From Propionibacteriaceae bacterium (GTDB lineage Bacteria; Actinomycetota; Actinomycetes; Propionibacteriales; Propionibacteriaceae): 64,000 nt of DNA. Shown in pieces: positions 1-7,112 of this stretch. The position numbers and the translations under genes were made by a program. The notes below the pieces were generated by a model. That model searched no databases and had not been told where the DNA came from. It worked only from the letters and a program-made list of their open reading frames with translations. The stretch covers positions 62,001 to 126,000 of the forward strand of contig JAIRYW010000026.1 of the NCBI GenBank assembly GCA_031267645.1, read 5' to 3'. Positions within the stretch are counted from its first letter, which is position 1. Every line of letters starts with the position of its first letter.

Positions 1-896
1 ATGGCGATGCGGGTCTCCAAATCGGCCGGCTGGATGTCGGCCAGCAGCCCGGACTCGAAGCGGCTGCGCAGCCTGGGCTCCAAAGCCTCCAACAGCTTGG
101 GCGGCCGGTCGCAGGTCATGACGATCTGCTTCTGGGCGTTGTACAAGGTGTTGAAAGTGTGGAAGAACTCCTCCTGGGTCTGGATCTTGGACTCCAGGAA
201 CTGGATGTCGTCGATCAACAGGACGTCGACGTCGCGGTAGGTCCGCCGGAACTGGTTGGTGCGGTTCTCGGAGATGGCGTTGATGAACTCGTTCGTCAAC
301 TCCTCGGTCGAGACGTACTTGATGGAGAGATGGGACGAATAGGTCGAGATGTAATGGCCGACGGCGTGCAGCAGGTGGGTCTTGCCCAAGCCGGACTCGC
401 CGTAGATCAAGAGCGGGTTGAAGGCCTTGCCCGGCCCTTCGGCCACGGCTTGGGCGGCGGCCCAGGCGAAGCGGTTGTTGGGGCCGACCACGAAGGTCTC
501 GAAGGTGTACTTCGGATTCAATCGTTCGGTGTCGGCGCTGCGCGCCCGGCTGGCGGCGTCGAAGGGCGTGGGGGCGGCGTCGAAGATGAAGTGGTCGGCC
601 AACGGGGGCGGCGGCAGCGGCAGTTCGGATGGGATCGAATCGGCCGCCACCTCGACTTTGAGATGGACCGGCCGGCCGGTCAGCTGGAGCAGGATCTCCT
701 CCACTCGGGGACGCAGACGCTGTTCGATACGGTCGCGGGTGAAGTCGTTGGGGACGGCTAGATCCAACTCGCGCTCGGTCAGGACCAAGGGCTGGCAGGT
801 GGACAGCAGCGAGCGGCTGGGGCCGTCCAAGGAGTCCAACAGGCCGTCCCAGAGCAGCCGCAGGGAGGGATCGGAGTCGGCGGGGGAGAAGGTCAT
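1..896 (-). CDS. dnaA: Chromosomal replication initiator DnaA (5' part; continues beyond base 1)
   Basis: DnaA binds DnaA boxes at oriC and melts the origin. Only the first 298 codons are in the window. Visible are domain I (about residues 1-80), a short Pro/Ala-rich linker (81-125), and the AAA+ ATPase with Walker A GESGLGKT (166-173), Walker B LLIDDIQF (226-233) and a PRLRSRF stretch near 275. Domain IV, which binds the box, lies off the edge. The Walker A has Glu-Ser where many DnaA proteins have Gly-Val. The start is the ATG whose first base is 896. The gene diverges from rpmH, the usual actinobacterial arrangement; oriC itself is normally on the dnaN side and so outside this window. Confidence 0.98.
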   Translation of the reverse strand, partial: MTFSPADSDPSLRLLWDGLLDSLDGPSRSLLSTCQPLVLTERELDLAVPNDFTRDRIEQRLRPRVEEILLQLTGRPVHLKVEVAADSIPSELPLPPPPLADHFIFDAAPTPFDAASRARSADTERLNPKYTFETFVVGPNNRFAWAAAQAVAEGPGKAFNPLLIYGESGLGKTHLLHAVGHYISTYSSHLSIKYVSTEELTNEFINAISENRTNQFRRTYRDVDVLLIDDIQFLESKIQTQEEFFHTFNTLYNAQKQIVMTCDRPPKLLEALEPRLRSRFESGLLADIQPADLETRIA

Positions 897-954
897 CCAA
901 GCTCCTCACTGCCGCAGGCGGCGCACGGACCGGACGGTCGGTCCGACCGGTCTA

Positions 955-981
955 CCCACAGGGTTATGCACAGCCTGTGGG
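955..981. promoter_or_regulatory. DnaA-box-like site within an 8-bp-arm dyad upstream of dnaA
   Basis: TTATGCACA (964-972) differs by one base from the consensus DnaA box TTATCCACA. It sits in the loop of a perfect inverted repeat, CCCACAGG (955-962) and CCTGTGGG (974-981). It lies about 60-90 bases upstream of the dnaA start codon, a good place for autoregulation by DnaA. Role inferred. Confidence 0.5.
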
Positions 982-1321
982 CCATGCGACGATACCTGGT
1001 CCCCGCTGGGACGGGCGGGTTTGAAGTCACCAAATTAGTCGGGCCTGGGAAAGACACGCAAGTGAGAGCGGAGAGGTTGGGCTGAATTCCGGGCGTGTCG
1101 TGGTAAAGGACGTCCAACTGGTCGAGTTCAGGCCCCCTGGCAGGTCCGGCGACGGTCGTTACGGAGTCGAGTCCTGGAGTCTGGGGACGGGTCCGACTTC
1201 TTTCGATACGGCCCGATTGGGCCAAGTTGAAGTCGAGGCTTCAGACGGGCGGTTTGCCGGGAATCGGACCTAGCGCGTATCGTTACCAGGTCGCTGTCGT
1301 GAGCGGCTGTTCCCCTGCTGC

Positions 1322-1350
1322 TTGGACAGCGGGATCGTAGTCTCTAACTA
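1322..1350 (+). promoter_or_regulatory. Candidate promoter of the rpmH operon
   Basis: TTGGAC (1322-1327), a 17-base spacer and TAACTA (1345-1350) form a fair sigma70-type promoter pointing at rpmH. Transcription would start near 1357, only about 8 bases before the GTG, so the message would be nearly leaderless or another promoter is used. Confidence 0.35.
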
Positions 1351-1364
1351 TGGGAGCTTGAATC

Positions 1365-1502
1365 GTGAGCAAGCGGACCTTTCAGCCGAGCAATCGGCGC
1401 CGCAGTCGGACCCACGGCTTTAGGGCCCGCATGAGGACCCGGGCCGGACGCGCCATCCTGTCGGCTCGCCGGCGCAAGGGTCGCGTTGAACTGAGCGCCT
1501 GA
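1365..1502 (+). CDS. rpmH: 50S ribosomal protein L34
   Basis: 45-residue, very basic protein of the large ribosomal subunit. It has the family signature: N-terminal [20 protein letters not shown], then [18 protein letters not shown], ending in LSA. The start is GTG at 1365, with a GGGAG 9-14 bases upstream. It opens the conserved rpmH-rnpA-yidD-yidC-khpB-rsmG cluster; rnpA follows after 5 bases. Confidence 0.97.
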   Translation: MSKRTFQPSNRRRSRTHGFRARMRTRAGRAILSARRRKGRVELSA

Positions 1503-1507
1503 GCGAG

Positions 1508-2017
1508 ATGTTGCCGGTCTCGGCCCGTCTACGGCGTGCGGCCCAATTCACCGCCACCGTGCGCGGCGGTCGGCAGACCGGTCGAGCCTGCCTGATCTTG
1601 TACGTCAAGCCGACCGACCAAGCCAGCTCCCGGGCTGGTTTCGTGGTCTCCCGCCGAGTCGGTCCGGCGGTGGTGCGCAATCGAGTCAAGCGGCGGCTGC
1701 GCCACCTGGTGGCGGCCCGCTTGGACCAACTGCCCCAGACCGCCGACATCGTCATCCGGGCCCTGCCCAAGGCGGCCAGCCAACCCGGCCGGCTGGTGGG
1801 CGACTTCGAATCGGCCTGGTCCTGGGCCGCCCGGCAGTGTTCGACCCCGTCCGCGCCGGTCCCCGCCATCCCCGCTCCAGACTCCCCTGTCGGTCGACTG
1901 GCCTCCCCGCTCTTCCCGGTCGCCGCCTCGCAGCCCTCCCCCCAGCCGGTCGCCGCCCCGGCCCCCTCTCCCGCCGGCCTCGCAGACACCCCCGACCCCT
2001 CGGAGCGGCGGCCATGA
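1508..2017 (+). CDS. rnpA: Ribonuclease P protein component, with C-terminal extension
   Basis: Protein subunit of RNase P, which helps the catalytic RNA remove tRNA 5' leaders. The diagnostic motif [12 protein letters not shown] lies near residues 58-69, preceded by a FVVSRRVG strand. The conserved part ends around residue 117. A roughly 50-residue Pro/Ala/Ser-rich tail follows that the family does not need and that looks disordered. The stop overlaps the yidD start (ATGA), so the two are probably translationally coupled. No rnpB RNA gene was seen in the window. Confidence 0.93.
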   Translation: MLPVSARLRRAAQFTATVRGGRQTGRACLILYVKPTDQASSRAGFVVSRRVGPAVVRNRVKRRLRHLVAARLDQLPQTADIVIRALPKAASQPGRLVGDFESAWSWAARQCSTPSAPVPAIPAPDSPVGRLASPLFPVAASQPSPQPVAAPAPSPAGLADTPDPSERRP

Positions 2018-2469
2018 AATATCTTCTGATCGGGTTCATCAAACTGTGGCGGCTGCTGATATCGCCGCTCTACGGCCAGGTCTGCAAGTTCTACCCCAGC
2101 TGCTCGGCCTACGGGCTGGAAGCCGTGCGCACCCACGGAGCGGCCCGGGGCTCTTGGCTGACCGTGCGCCGGATCGCACGCTGCCACCCCTGGTCCCAGG
2201 GTGGATACGACCCAGTGCCGGGCACGCCGGCGGCCGTCGCCTGGGAGATCGAACAAGCCGAGGCCGCTTCGAAGCGGTCGGACCGACCGCAGCCGGCTGA
2301 CGACGACACGGCCGGGGTCGCGGCGAGGCAGACGGCGACCGGGACGGTCGGGCCGGAGACGGTCGGACCAGTCGGAGCGGTCACGTCGTCAAACGGACCG
2401 GATCAAGGGCGACCGGGGCGGCGCCAGCTGGCCTCGGTGGGCTGTGAAGCGTACGGCGGGAAGGCGTAA
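2014..2469 (+). CDS. yidD: Membrane protein insertion efficiency factor YidD
   Basis: Small membrane-associated protein that assists YidC-dependent insertion. The family core is clear in residues 1-75: an N-terminal amphipathic/hydrophobic segment, then [15 protein letters not shown] and [13 protein letters not shown]. The remaining half (about residues 76-151) is a Thr/Gly/Val-rich tail absent from typical 70-100-residue YidD proteins. ATG at 2014 overlaps the rnpA stop; yidC begins 3 bases after the stop. Confidence 0.9.
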   Translation: MKYLLIGFIKLWRLLISPLYGQVCKFYPSCSAYGLEAVRTHGAARGSWLTVRRIARCHPWSQGGYDPVPGTPAAVAWEIEQAEAASKRSDRPQPADDDTAGVAARQTATGTVGPETVGPVGAVTSSNGPDQGRPGRRQLASVGCEAYGGKA

Positions 2470-2472
2470 GGC

Positions 2473-3531
2473 ATGACTCCACTTCTACTGTTCGGCATCG
2501 GAGATTTCTTCTCCTCCCTGATGACGCCACTGCACGCCGCCATCTCCTTCGTGTTGGGCTACGCCTACCGCTTCTGGGCCGCCATCATCGGGCCGGACAA
2601 GGGCGTCACTTGGACTCTTTCCATCGTCACCCTGACGGTGCTGGTGCGCGTCATCTTGATCCCCCTGTTCGTGCGTCAGATCAACTCTTCGCGCAACATG
2701 CAGGCCATCCAGCCCAAGATGAAGGCGCTGCAGGAGAAATACGGGGCCGACCGCGAACGCTTGGGCGTGGAGACCCAGAAGCTGTTCAAAGACGAGGGCG
2801 TCAGCCCGTACGCCTCCTGCCTGCCGCTGCTCTTGCAGATGCCGATCTTCTTCGCTTTGTACCAAGTCCTGGCCGCCGCCGCCAACGGTATACCCCGGGG
2901 GTATTATCTGGTCAAGCATCCCGAGTTGGTGACCGACTCGCTGAGCCAGGTGACCGTCTTCGGGGCCCGGCTGGCCGGGCACTTCTGGATGGGCTCGAAC
3001 ACCTGGAAGATCTGGCAGTGGGGGCCGACCCAGTGGGTGGCCGCGGTTCTGATCTTGGTCATGTCGTCGCTCTTCTTCATCACCCAGAAGCAGCTCATGA
3101 GCAAGAACATGCCACCGGAGTCGCTGACCGGTCCGATGGCGCAACAGCAGAAGATGATGCTGTACCTCTTCCCGGCCATGTACCTCTTCATGGGCGTGGC
3201 GATCCAGATCGGCGTGCTGGTCTACTGGGTGACCTCGAACCTGTGGACCCTGGGCCAGCAGTGGATCCTGATCCACAACAACCCCACCCCCGGCACCCCG
3301 GCCTACATCGACTGGGAGGAGCGCATGGTCAAGAAGGGCCGCGACCCCAAGCAGATCGCGGCCGACCGGCGGGCCAAGCGGTCGCGCAAGCCGGCCGAAG
3401 CCAAGACCACCACCAGCTCCTCCGGGGTGCAGCGCCAAGCCGTCGACCAGTCCGGGGTGCAGCGTCAGGTGGTCAACCGGGCCCAACCGAAGAAGCAGAC
3501 CCGCGCTCAGCGCAAGAGTCCGCGAAAGTGA
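2473..3531 (+). CDS. yidC: Membrane protein insertase YidC/Oxa1
   Basis: Inserts and folds proteins in the cytoplasmic membrane, alone or with SecYEG. The 352-residue protein has the Gram-positive/actinobacterial layout: a short N-terminus, a first transmembrane segment near 15-40, the cytoplasmic loop with RQINSSRNMQAIQPKMKALQ, then several more membrane segments to about residue 265. A very basic tail follows, with two GVQRQ repeats, typical of ribosome-contacting YidC tails. It follows yidD by 3 bases. Confidence 0.96.
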   Translation: MTPLLLFGIGDFFSSLMTPLHAAISFVLGYAYRFWAAIIGPDKGVTWTLSIVTLTVLVRVILIPLFVRQINSSRNMQAIQPKMKALQEKYGADRERLGVETQKLFKDEGVSPYASCLPLLLQMPIFFALYQVLAAAANGIPRGYYLVKHPELVTDSLSQVTVFGARLAGHFWMGSNTWKIWQWGPTQWVAAVLILVMSSLFFITQKQLMSKNMPPESLTGPMAQQQKMMLYLFPAMYLFMGVAIQIGVLVYWVTSNLWTLGQQWILIHNNPTPGTPAYIDWEERMVKKGRDPKQIAADRRAKRSRKPAEAKTTTSSSGVQRQAVDQSGVQRQVVNRAQPKKQTRAQRKSPRK

Positions 3532-3577
3532 CAACTAATTTTGACGCCGACGGCAGTCGGCTGAGGCAAGGAGAATC

Positions 3578-4138
3578 ATGAGCGAGCAAATCAAGGCCGA
3601 GCCGGTCGACGAAGTGGTCGAGGTCGAGGTGGTCGAAGTGGTCGAGTTGGACGAGGCGTCTGACGAGGCCGACGAGTCGGGCGGCGACCCCATCGAGTCC
3701 GAGGGCGAGGTGGCGGCCGACTATCTGGAGGAGCTGCTGGACATCGCCGACTTGGACGGCGACATCGACACCTACGTCGAGGCCGGCCGGGCCCACATCT
3801 CGATCGTCACCACCGAAGACCGTTTGGTGGGGCGGGACGGCGAAGTCCTGGAGGCCCTGCAGGAACTCTGCCGGTTGGCCGTCATGACGCAGCAGGGGCA
3901 CCGGAGCCGGCTGATGCTGGACGTGGCCGGGTATCGCGACAAGCGGCGCCAAGAGCTGCAGGAGCTGGCCGCCGCCGCGGTGGCCGAGGTCCAGCGCGCC
4001 GGCGAGCCGCAGTCGCTGGCCGCCATGAATCCGTTCGAGCGCAAGATCGTGCACGACGTGGTGGCGGCGGCCGGTCTGCACTCGGAGTCCGAGGGCGAAG
4101 AACCCAAGCGCCACGTCATCGTCAGCCAAGTCGCCTGA
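3578..4138 (+). CDS. khpB: RNA-binding protein KhpB/Jag (KH-R3H)
   Basis: 186-residue RNA-binding protein that usually pairs with KhpA and acts on RNAs linked to cell envelope and division. Residues 1-50 are very acidic (Glu/Asp/Val-rich). A KH domain follows, with the GRDG loop in LVGRDGEVLEALQELC, then an R3H domain with FERKIVHD near residue 150. An AAGGAG ribosome binding site precedes the ATG. No separate Jag-N domain is visible. The position between yidC and rsmG is the conserved one. Confidence 0.93.
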   Translation: MSEQIKAEPVDEVVEVEVVEVVELDEASDEADESGGDPIESEGEVAADYLEELLDIADLDGDIDTYVEAGRAHISIVTTEDRLVGRDGEVLEALQELCRLAVMTQQGHRSRLMLDVAGYRDKRRQELQELAAAAVAEVQRAGEPQSLAAMNPFERKIVHDVVAAAGLHSESEGEEPKRHVIVSQVA

Positions 4139-4160
4139 GCCAGGCGGCGGCGGCGCGACC

Positions 4161-4775
4161 TTGAGCGAGTTCGAGCCCCAACTGCTGGAGGCCGTCTTCG
4201 GTCCGGCCAGCGCGACCATGCGACGGTACGCCGACCTGCTGTGCGACCGAGGCGTGGCCTGGGGATTGCTCGGCCCCCACGAGGCCGAACGGATCTGGTC
4301 GCGGCACATCCTGAACTGCCAGGCCCTGGCCGGTTTGATCGGGTCGGGGGCCAGTCTGATCGACGTCGGCAGCGGGGCTGGGCTGCCCGGCTTGGTGCTG
4401 GCCATCAGCCGGCCCGACTTGGAGATCACCTTGTTGGAGCCGATGCTGCGACGTAGCCAATTCCTGGCCGATGCGGTGGACGAGTTGGAGTTGGGCCAGC
4501 GGGTGGAAGTGGTGCGGACCCGTAGCCAAGAGCATCGGCGTCCGGCCGACGTGGTGGTGTGCCGGGCGGTGGCGGTGCTGGCCGACCTGGTGCCGGCCAC
4601 GGCCCACCTGTTCGAAGACGGCCAGCTGTTGGCGGTCAAGGGCGAGCGCGCGGCGGTCGAGGTGGCGGGGGCGGCCCCGCTGCTGGGACGGGCCGGTCTG
4701 CGGGCCGAGGTATTGCGTCCTCAAGTCCATCCCGATCTGGAGCCGGCCACGGTGGTGCGGGTGCGGGCGGCCTGA
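4161..4775 (+). CDS. rsmG: 16S rRNA (guanine527-N7)-methyltransferase
   Basis: SAM-dependent methyltransferase that makes m7G527 in 16S rRNA. The Rossmann SAM site is visible as LIDVGSGAGLPGLVLA followed by ITLLEPMLRRSQFL. WGLLGPHEAERIWSRHILNC is the family's N-terminal signature. The start appears to be TTG at 4161; the next in-frame ATG at 4218 would remove conserved N-terminal sequence. The stop overlaps the azlC ATG (TGATG). Confidence 0.93.
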   Translation: MSEFEPQLLEAVFGPASATMRRYADLLCDRGVAWGLLGPHEAERIWSRHILNCQALAGLIGSGASLIDVGSGAGLPGLVLAISRPDLEITLLEPMLRRSQFLADAVDELELGQRVEVVRTRSQEHRRPADVVVCRAVAVLADLVPATAHLFEDGQLLAVKGERAAVEVAGAAPLLGRAGLRAEVLRPQVHPDLEPATVVRVRAA

Positions 4776-5761
4776 TGGGCCGGCGGCCGTCCGGTGGCGG
4801 CCGGAGCGGTTCGGCTGAGGCCGCCATCCGGCAGGCCGTCTCGGTGTCCTTGGCCACCGGCCTGTACGGCGTCTCCTTCGGCGCCCTGGCTGTGGCGGCC
4901 GGGCTCAGCTTGAGTCAGACCGTCTTCCTGTCCGCCGTCATGTTCACCGGCGGGTCGCAGTTCGCCCTGATCGGAGTGATCGGGTCTGGCGGCTTGGGCT
5001 CGGCGGCGGTGGCCGGGGCCGCCCTGTTGGGCAGCCGCAATGGGCTGTACGGAGTCCAGCTCGGCCCAGCCCTGGAACTGAAGGGCTGGCGGCGCTGGCT
5101 GGGCGCCCACCTGACCATCGACGAGTCGACCGCGGTGGCCCTGGCCCAACCCGACCGTGGCGCCCGTCGGATCGGCTTCTGGTGGGCCGGCGCCGGAGTT
5201 TGGCTGTGCTGGAACGGTTTCACCGTCTTGGGCGCCCTGGCCGGCCAAACCATGGGCCAACCCACGGCCTGGGGCCTGGACGCGGCCGCCGGGGCCGCCT
5301 TCCTGGGTCTGTTGTGGCCCCGCCTGACCGACCGCCGGACCCTGCTGGGGACCGTCCTGGCCATGGCGGTGGCCTTGCTGCTGATCCCCTTGGCTCCGGC
5401 CGGTCTGCCCGTGCTGGCGGCCGGGGCGGTCGGGCTGGTCCTAGGTTGGTTGGGCTTCGGCGGTGAATCGGGCGATCGACCGGCCGACCCCTCGGTCGGT
5501 GGTCCGCCGGGCTCTTCGGTCGGTGTCTCTCCGGACGCCGCCGGCGATGGCAGGCCGGTCTCCGCTGGCGATGACCGGTCTACTTCTGCCGGGGATGGCA
5601 GGTCTGTCTCTGCAGGTGATGGGGTTGACGGCCGGGCCGGCTTTTCGGGCGGTGGTCGAGCTGGCGCTGCTGTCAGTGGCTCGTCCAACCCTTCCGTCGG
5701 CGGTCTGGTCGAACCTGTCCCTGGAGCAGACGACTCCATCGCCCGGGGGCCTTCGACATGA
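4775..5761 (+). CDS. azlC: AzlC-family branched-chain amino acid exporter subunit, with long C-terminal tail
   Basis: Large subunit of an AzlCD/BrnFE-type exporter for branched-chain amino acids. Residues 25-235 are hydrophobic, with the AzlC signature GLYGVSFGALAVAAGLSLSQ and FTGGSQFALIGV. After about residue 230 comes a roughly 100-residue Gly/Ser/Asp-rich tail with repeated SAGDGR units, not part of the family. The ATG overlaps the rsmG stop and the stop overlaps azlD. The tail is GC-rich low complexity and may have grown by slippage. Confidence 0.85.
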   Translation: MGRRPSGGGRSGSAEAAIRQAVSVSLATGLYGVSFGALAVAAGLSLSQTVFLSAVMFTGGSQFALIGVIGSGGLGSAAVAGAALLGSRNGLYGVQLGPALELKGWRRWLGAHLTIDESTAVALAQPDRGARRIGFWWAGAGVWLCWNGFTVLGALAGQTMGQPTAWGLDAAAGAAFLGLLWPRLTDRRTLLGTVLAMAVALLLIPLAPAGLPVLAAGAVGLVLGWLGFGGESGDRPADPSVGGPPGSSVGVSPDAAGDGRPVSAGDDRSTSAGDGRSVSAGDGVDGRAGFSGGGRAGAAVSGSSNPSVGGLVEPVPGADDSIARGPST

Positions 5762-6072
5762 CCGGCTGGTGGTTGACCGTGGTGGTGGCCTCAGCCGCTT
5801 GCCTGGGGCTGAAACTGGCCGGGGCGGCGGTGCCGCGGCGCTGGCTGGCCAGCCGCCGGCTGCGGCGAGCCCTGGGCATGATGACGGTGGGGCTGTTGGC
5901 GGGGTTGGTGGCGACCCAGACCTTCGCTTCAGCGGACGGTCTGAGGCTGGACGCCCGCGTGATCGCCCTGGCCGTGGCTGCTCTTCTGCTGTGGCGGCGG
6001 GCCCCCTTCCTGGTGGTGGTGGCGGCCGGAGCGGCGGTGGCGGCCGGTCTACGGCTGCTTGGTTGGGGCTGA
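5758..6072 (+). CDS. azlD: AzlD-family branched-chain amino acid exporter subunit
   Basis: 104-residue protein with three to four hydrophobic segments. It is the expected small partner of AzlC, and its ATG overlaps the azlC stop (ATGA). The pattern TGWW, RALGMMTVGLLAGLV and a C-terminal LLWRRAPFLVVV matches AzlD in length and spacing. The two proteins together form the exporter. It is the last gene of this plus-strand run; a gene-poor stretch and then the parS repeats follow. Confidence 0.82.
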   Translation: MTGWWLTVVVASAACLGLKLAGAAVPRRWLASRRLRRALGMMTVGLLAGLVATQTFASADGLRLDARVIALAVAALLLWRRAPFLVVVAAGAAVAAGLRLLGWG

Positions 6073-6433
6073 GTCGGACATCGCCCTGGCCTGTGCGGCA
6101 GACCGTTGTAGGAACAGATTTCCTCAGACCGCGAGACACGAGCTCTGGTCTCGTGCCGTGACGTTAGTTCCGCAGAAGTCGGTAAGACGAGAAAGAGTCA
6201 AAGAGATAGAACGACACTTCGGTTGGGCACCGTCGTCGCAGTGGACTAGGCTGCGGTGGTCGAGTCCTCGTTGGCGTCAGAAGCCGTTCTAGCGTCGGTT
6301 GGATCAGTCGGTCGGCCCGCTGGTGGCGGGCTGGTTCAAGGCCGGTCGGCCGATGGTCTTAGTCGTATCCGACAGTGAGTCGGCCCAACGGTTTGGACAG
6401 CGGGAACGTGGCTGACGCGTTGGCGGCCCTTCA
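6073..6433. other. Gene-free stretch between azlD and the parS repeat array
   Basis: No gene is supported here. The DNA is slightly less GC-rich than its surroundings around 6140-6230. The right end grades into a decayed copy of the 197-bp repeat unit. Confidence 0.5.
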
Positions 6434-6517
6434 GTGGTGGGTCTGACCCACCGGGAATGCAGACGGGACGCGATCCGACTTCGGTCGGCTGGATCGAACG
6501 GGTGAAGGAGCGCAGGT

Positions 6518-6718
6518 GTGAGCGAGGGCTTGGTCGGTCTTGATTCGGATGGTGTCCGGTCTGGATTTGTTTCACGTGAAACACGGTTACCTCAGCCAGT
6601 GTCAACCCGCGTCAGCGGCGGCCGTTTCGTGGTGGGGCTGACTCACCGGGAGTGCAGACGTGGCAGCGGTCGGGCCTCGGTTCGGTTGGATCGACTTGGC
6701 GAAGGGGTGCTGGTGTGA
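6518..6718 (+). CDS. Small repeat ORF 1 of the parS array (66 aa)
   Basis: 66 codons from a GTG preceded by GAAGGAG (6504-6510). The product begins MSEGL, contains SDGVRSGFVSRET over parS site 1, and ends EGVLV. Its first ~30 residues match the N-terminus of ParA; the rest (GGRFVVGLTHREC and so on) replaces the ATPase. Its stop overlaps the next ORF's GTG (GTGA). Whether the peptide is made or useful is unknown. Keeping an open frame in three successive units suggests either recent duplication or selection. Confidence 0.45.
   Translation: MSEGLVGLDSDGVRSGFVSRETRLPQPVSTRVSGGRFVVGLTHRECRRGSGRASVRLDRLGEGVLV
6568..6583. other. parS: parS centromere site 1 (perfect)
   Basis: TGTTTCACGTGAAACA, a perfect 16-bp match to the parS consensus bound by chromosomal ParB. 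It lies inside the first small ORF of the array, about 1.5 kb before parB. Confidence 0.97.
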
Positions 6719-6915
6719 GCGAGGACTTGATCGAGCTCGATTCGGATGGCGTCCGATCTGACTCTGTTTCACGTGAAACACCATTACCACGGCCAGAACG
6801 GACCCGCGTCGGCGGCGGACGTTTCGTGGTAGGGCTGACTCACCGGGAATGCGGACCTGGCAGCGGTCGGGTTTCGGTTCGACCGGATCGTCTTGATGAA
6901 GGAGTGCCGACGTGA
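6715..6915 (+). CDS. Small repeat ORF 2 of the parS array (66 aa)
   Basis: Second copy of the coupled repeat ORF. GTG at 6715 overlaps the previous stop. Its first 32 residues differ from the ParA N-terminus at one position only (MSEDLIELDS against MSEDLTELDS in ParA) and include SVSRETPLPRPERTRV. It then continues GGGRFVVGLTHRECG instead of the ParA ATPase sequence. Function unknown; probably a by-product of parA leader duplication, or a translated spacer that couples to the next unit. Confidence 0.45.
   Translation: MSEDLIELDSDGVRSDSVSRETPLPRPERTRVGGGRFVVGLTHRECGPGSGRVSVRPDRLDEGVPT
6765..6780. other. parS: parS centromere site 2 (perfect)
   Basis: Perfect TGTTTCACGTGAAACA, exactly 197 bases after site 1, within the second small ORF. 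Confidence 0.97.
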
Positions 6916-7112
6916 GCGGAGACTCGACTGATCGCGAAGCGGATGGTGTCCGGTCCGGCTCTGTTTCACTTGAAACATGGATATCTCGGCCAGTGTTGAC
7001 TCGAGCCGTCGGCGGCCGCACCGTGATGGGTCTGACTTACTGGGAGTGCAGACATGGCAGTGGTCGGGCCTCGGCTCGATGGGATCGAATTGGCGAAGGA
7101 GTGCTGGTGTGA
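6912..7112 (+). CDS. Small repeat ORF 3 of the parS array (66 aa)
   Basis: Third and most diverged copy, GTG at 6912, overlapping its neighbours by GTGA at both ends. It carries the mismatched parS site, which reads SVSLET here. It ends by overlapping the GTG start of parA, so ribosomes finishing it could re-initiate on parA; this is the reason to take seriously that the array affects parA expression. No known domain. Confidence 0.45.
   Translation: MSGDSTDREADGVRSGSVSLETWISRPVLTRAVGGRTVMGLTYWECRHGSGRASARWDRIGEGVLV
6962..6977. other. parS: parS-like site 3 (one mismatch)
   Basis: TGTTTCACTTGAAACA: one central G-to-T change breaks the CACGTG core, so the site is no longer fully palindromic. 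It is exactly 197 bases after site 2. ParB binding is probably reduced (inference). Confidence 0.85.

Larger units (their letters stand above)
897..1364. other. dnaA/rpmH divergent intergenic region
   Basis: This 468-base stretch separates the divergent dnaA and rpmH genes and holds no convincing gene. Near the dnaA end is one DnaA-box-like site inside a dyad (listed separately). Near the rpmH end is a sigma70-like promoter candidate. Small ORFs on both strands show no ribosome binding site and no recognisable motif. There is no dense DnaA-box cluster, so I do not call this oriC. Confidence 0.7.

Noticed and set aside
897..1364. oriC in the dnaA-rpmH gap
   Set aside because: Only one box-like site was found, and the actinobacterial oriC normally lies on the dnaN side of dnaA, outside the window.
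2485..3534. Long open frame antisense to yidC
   Set aside because: High GC keeps opposite frames open; it has His/Gly/Leu-rich shadow composition and no motif, while yidC is certain.
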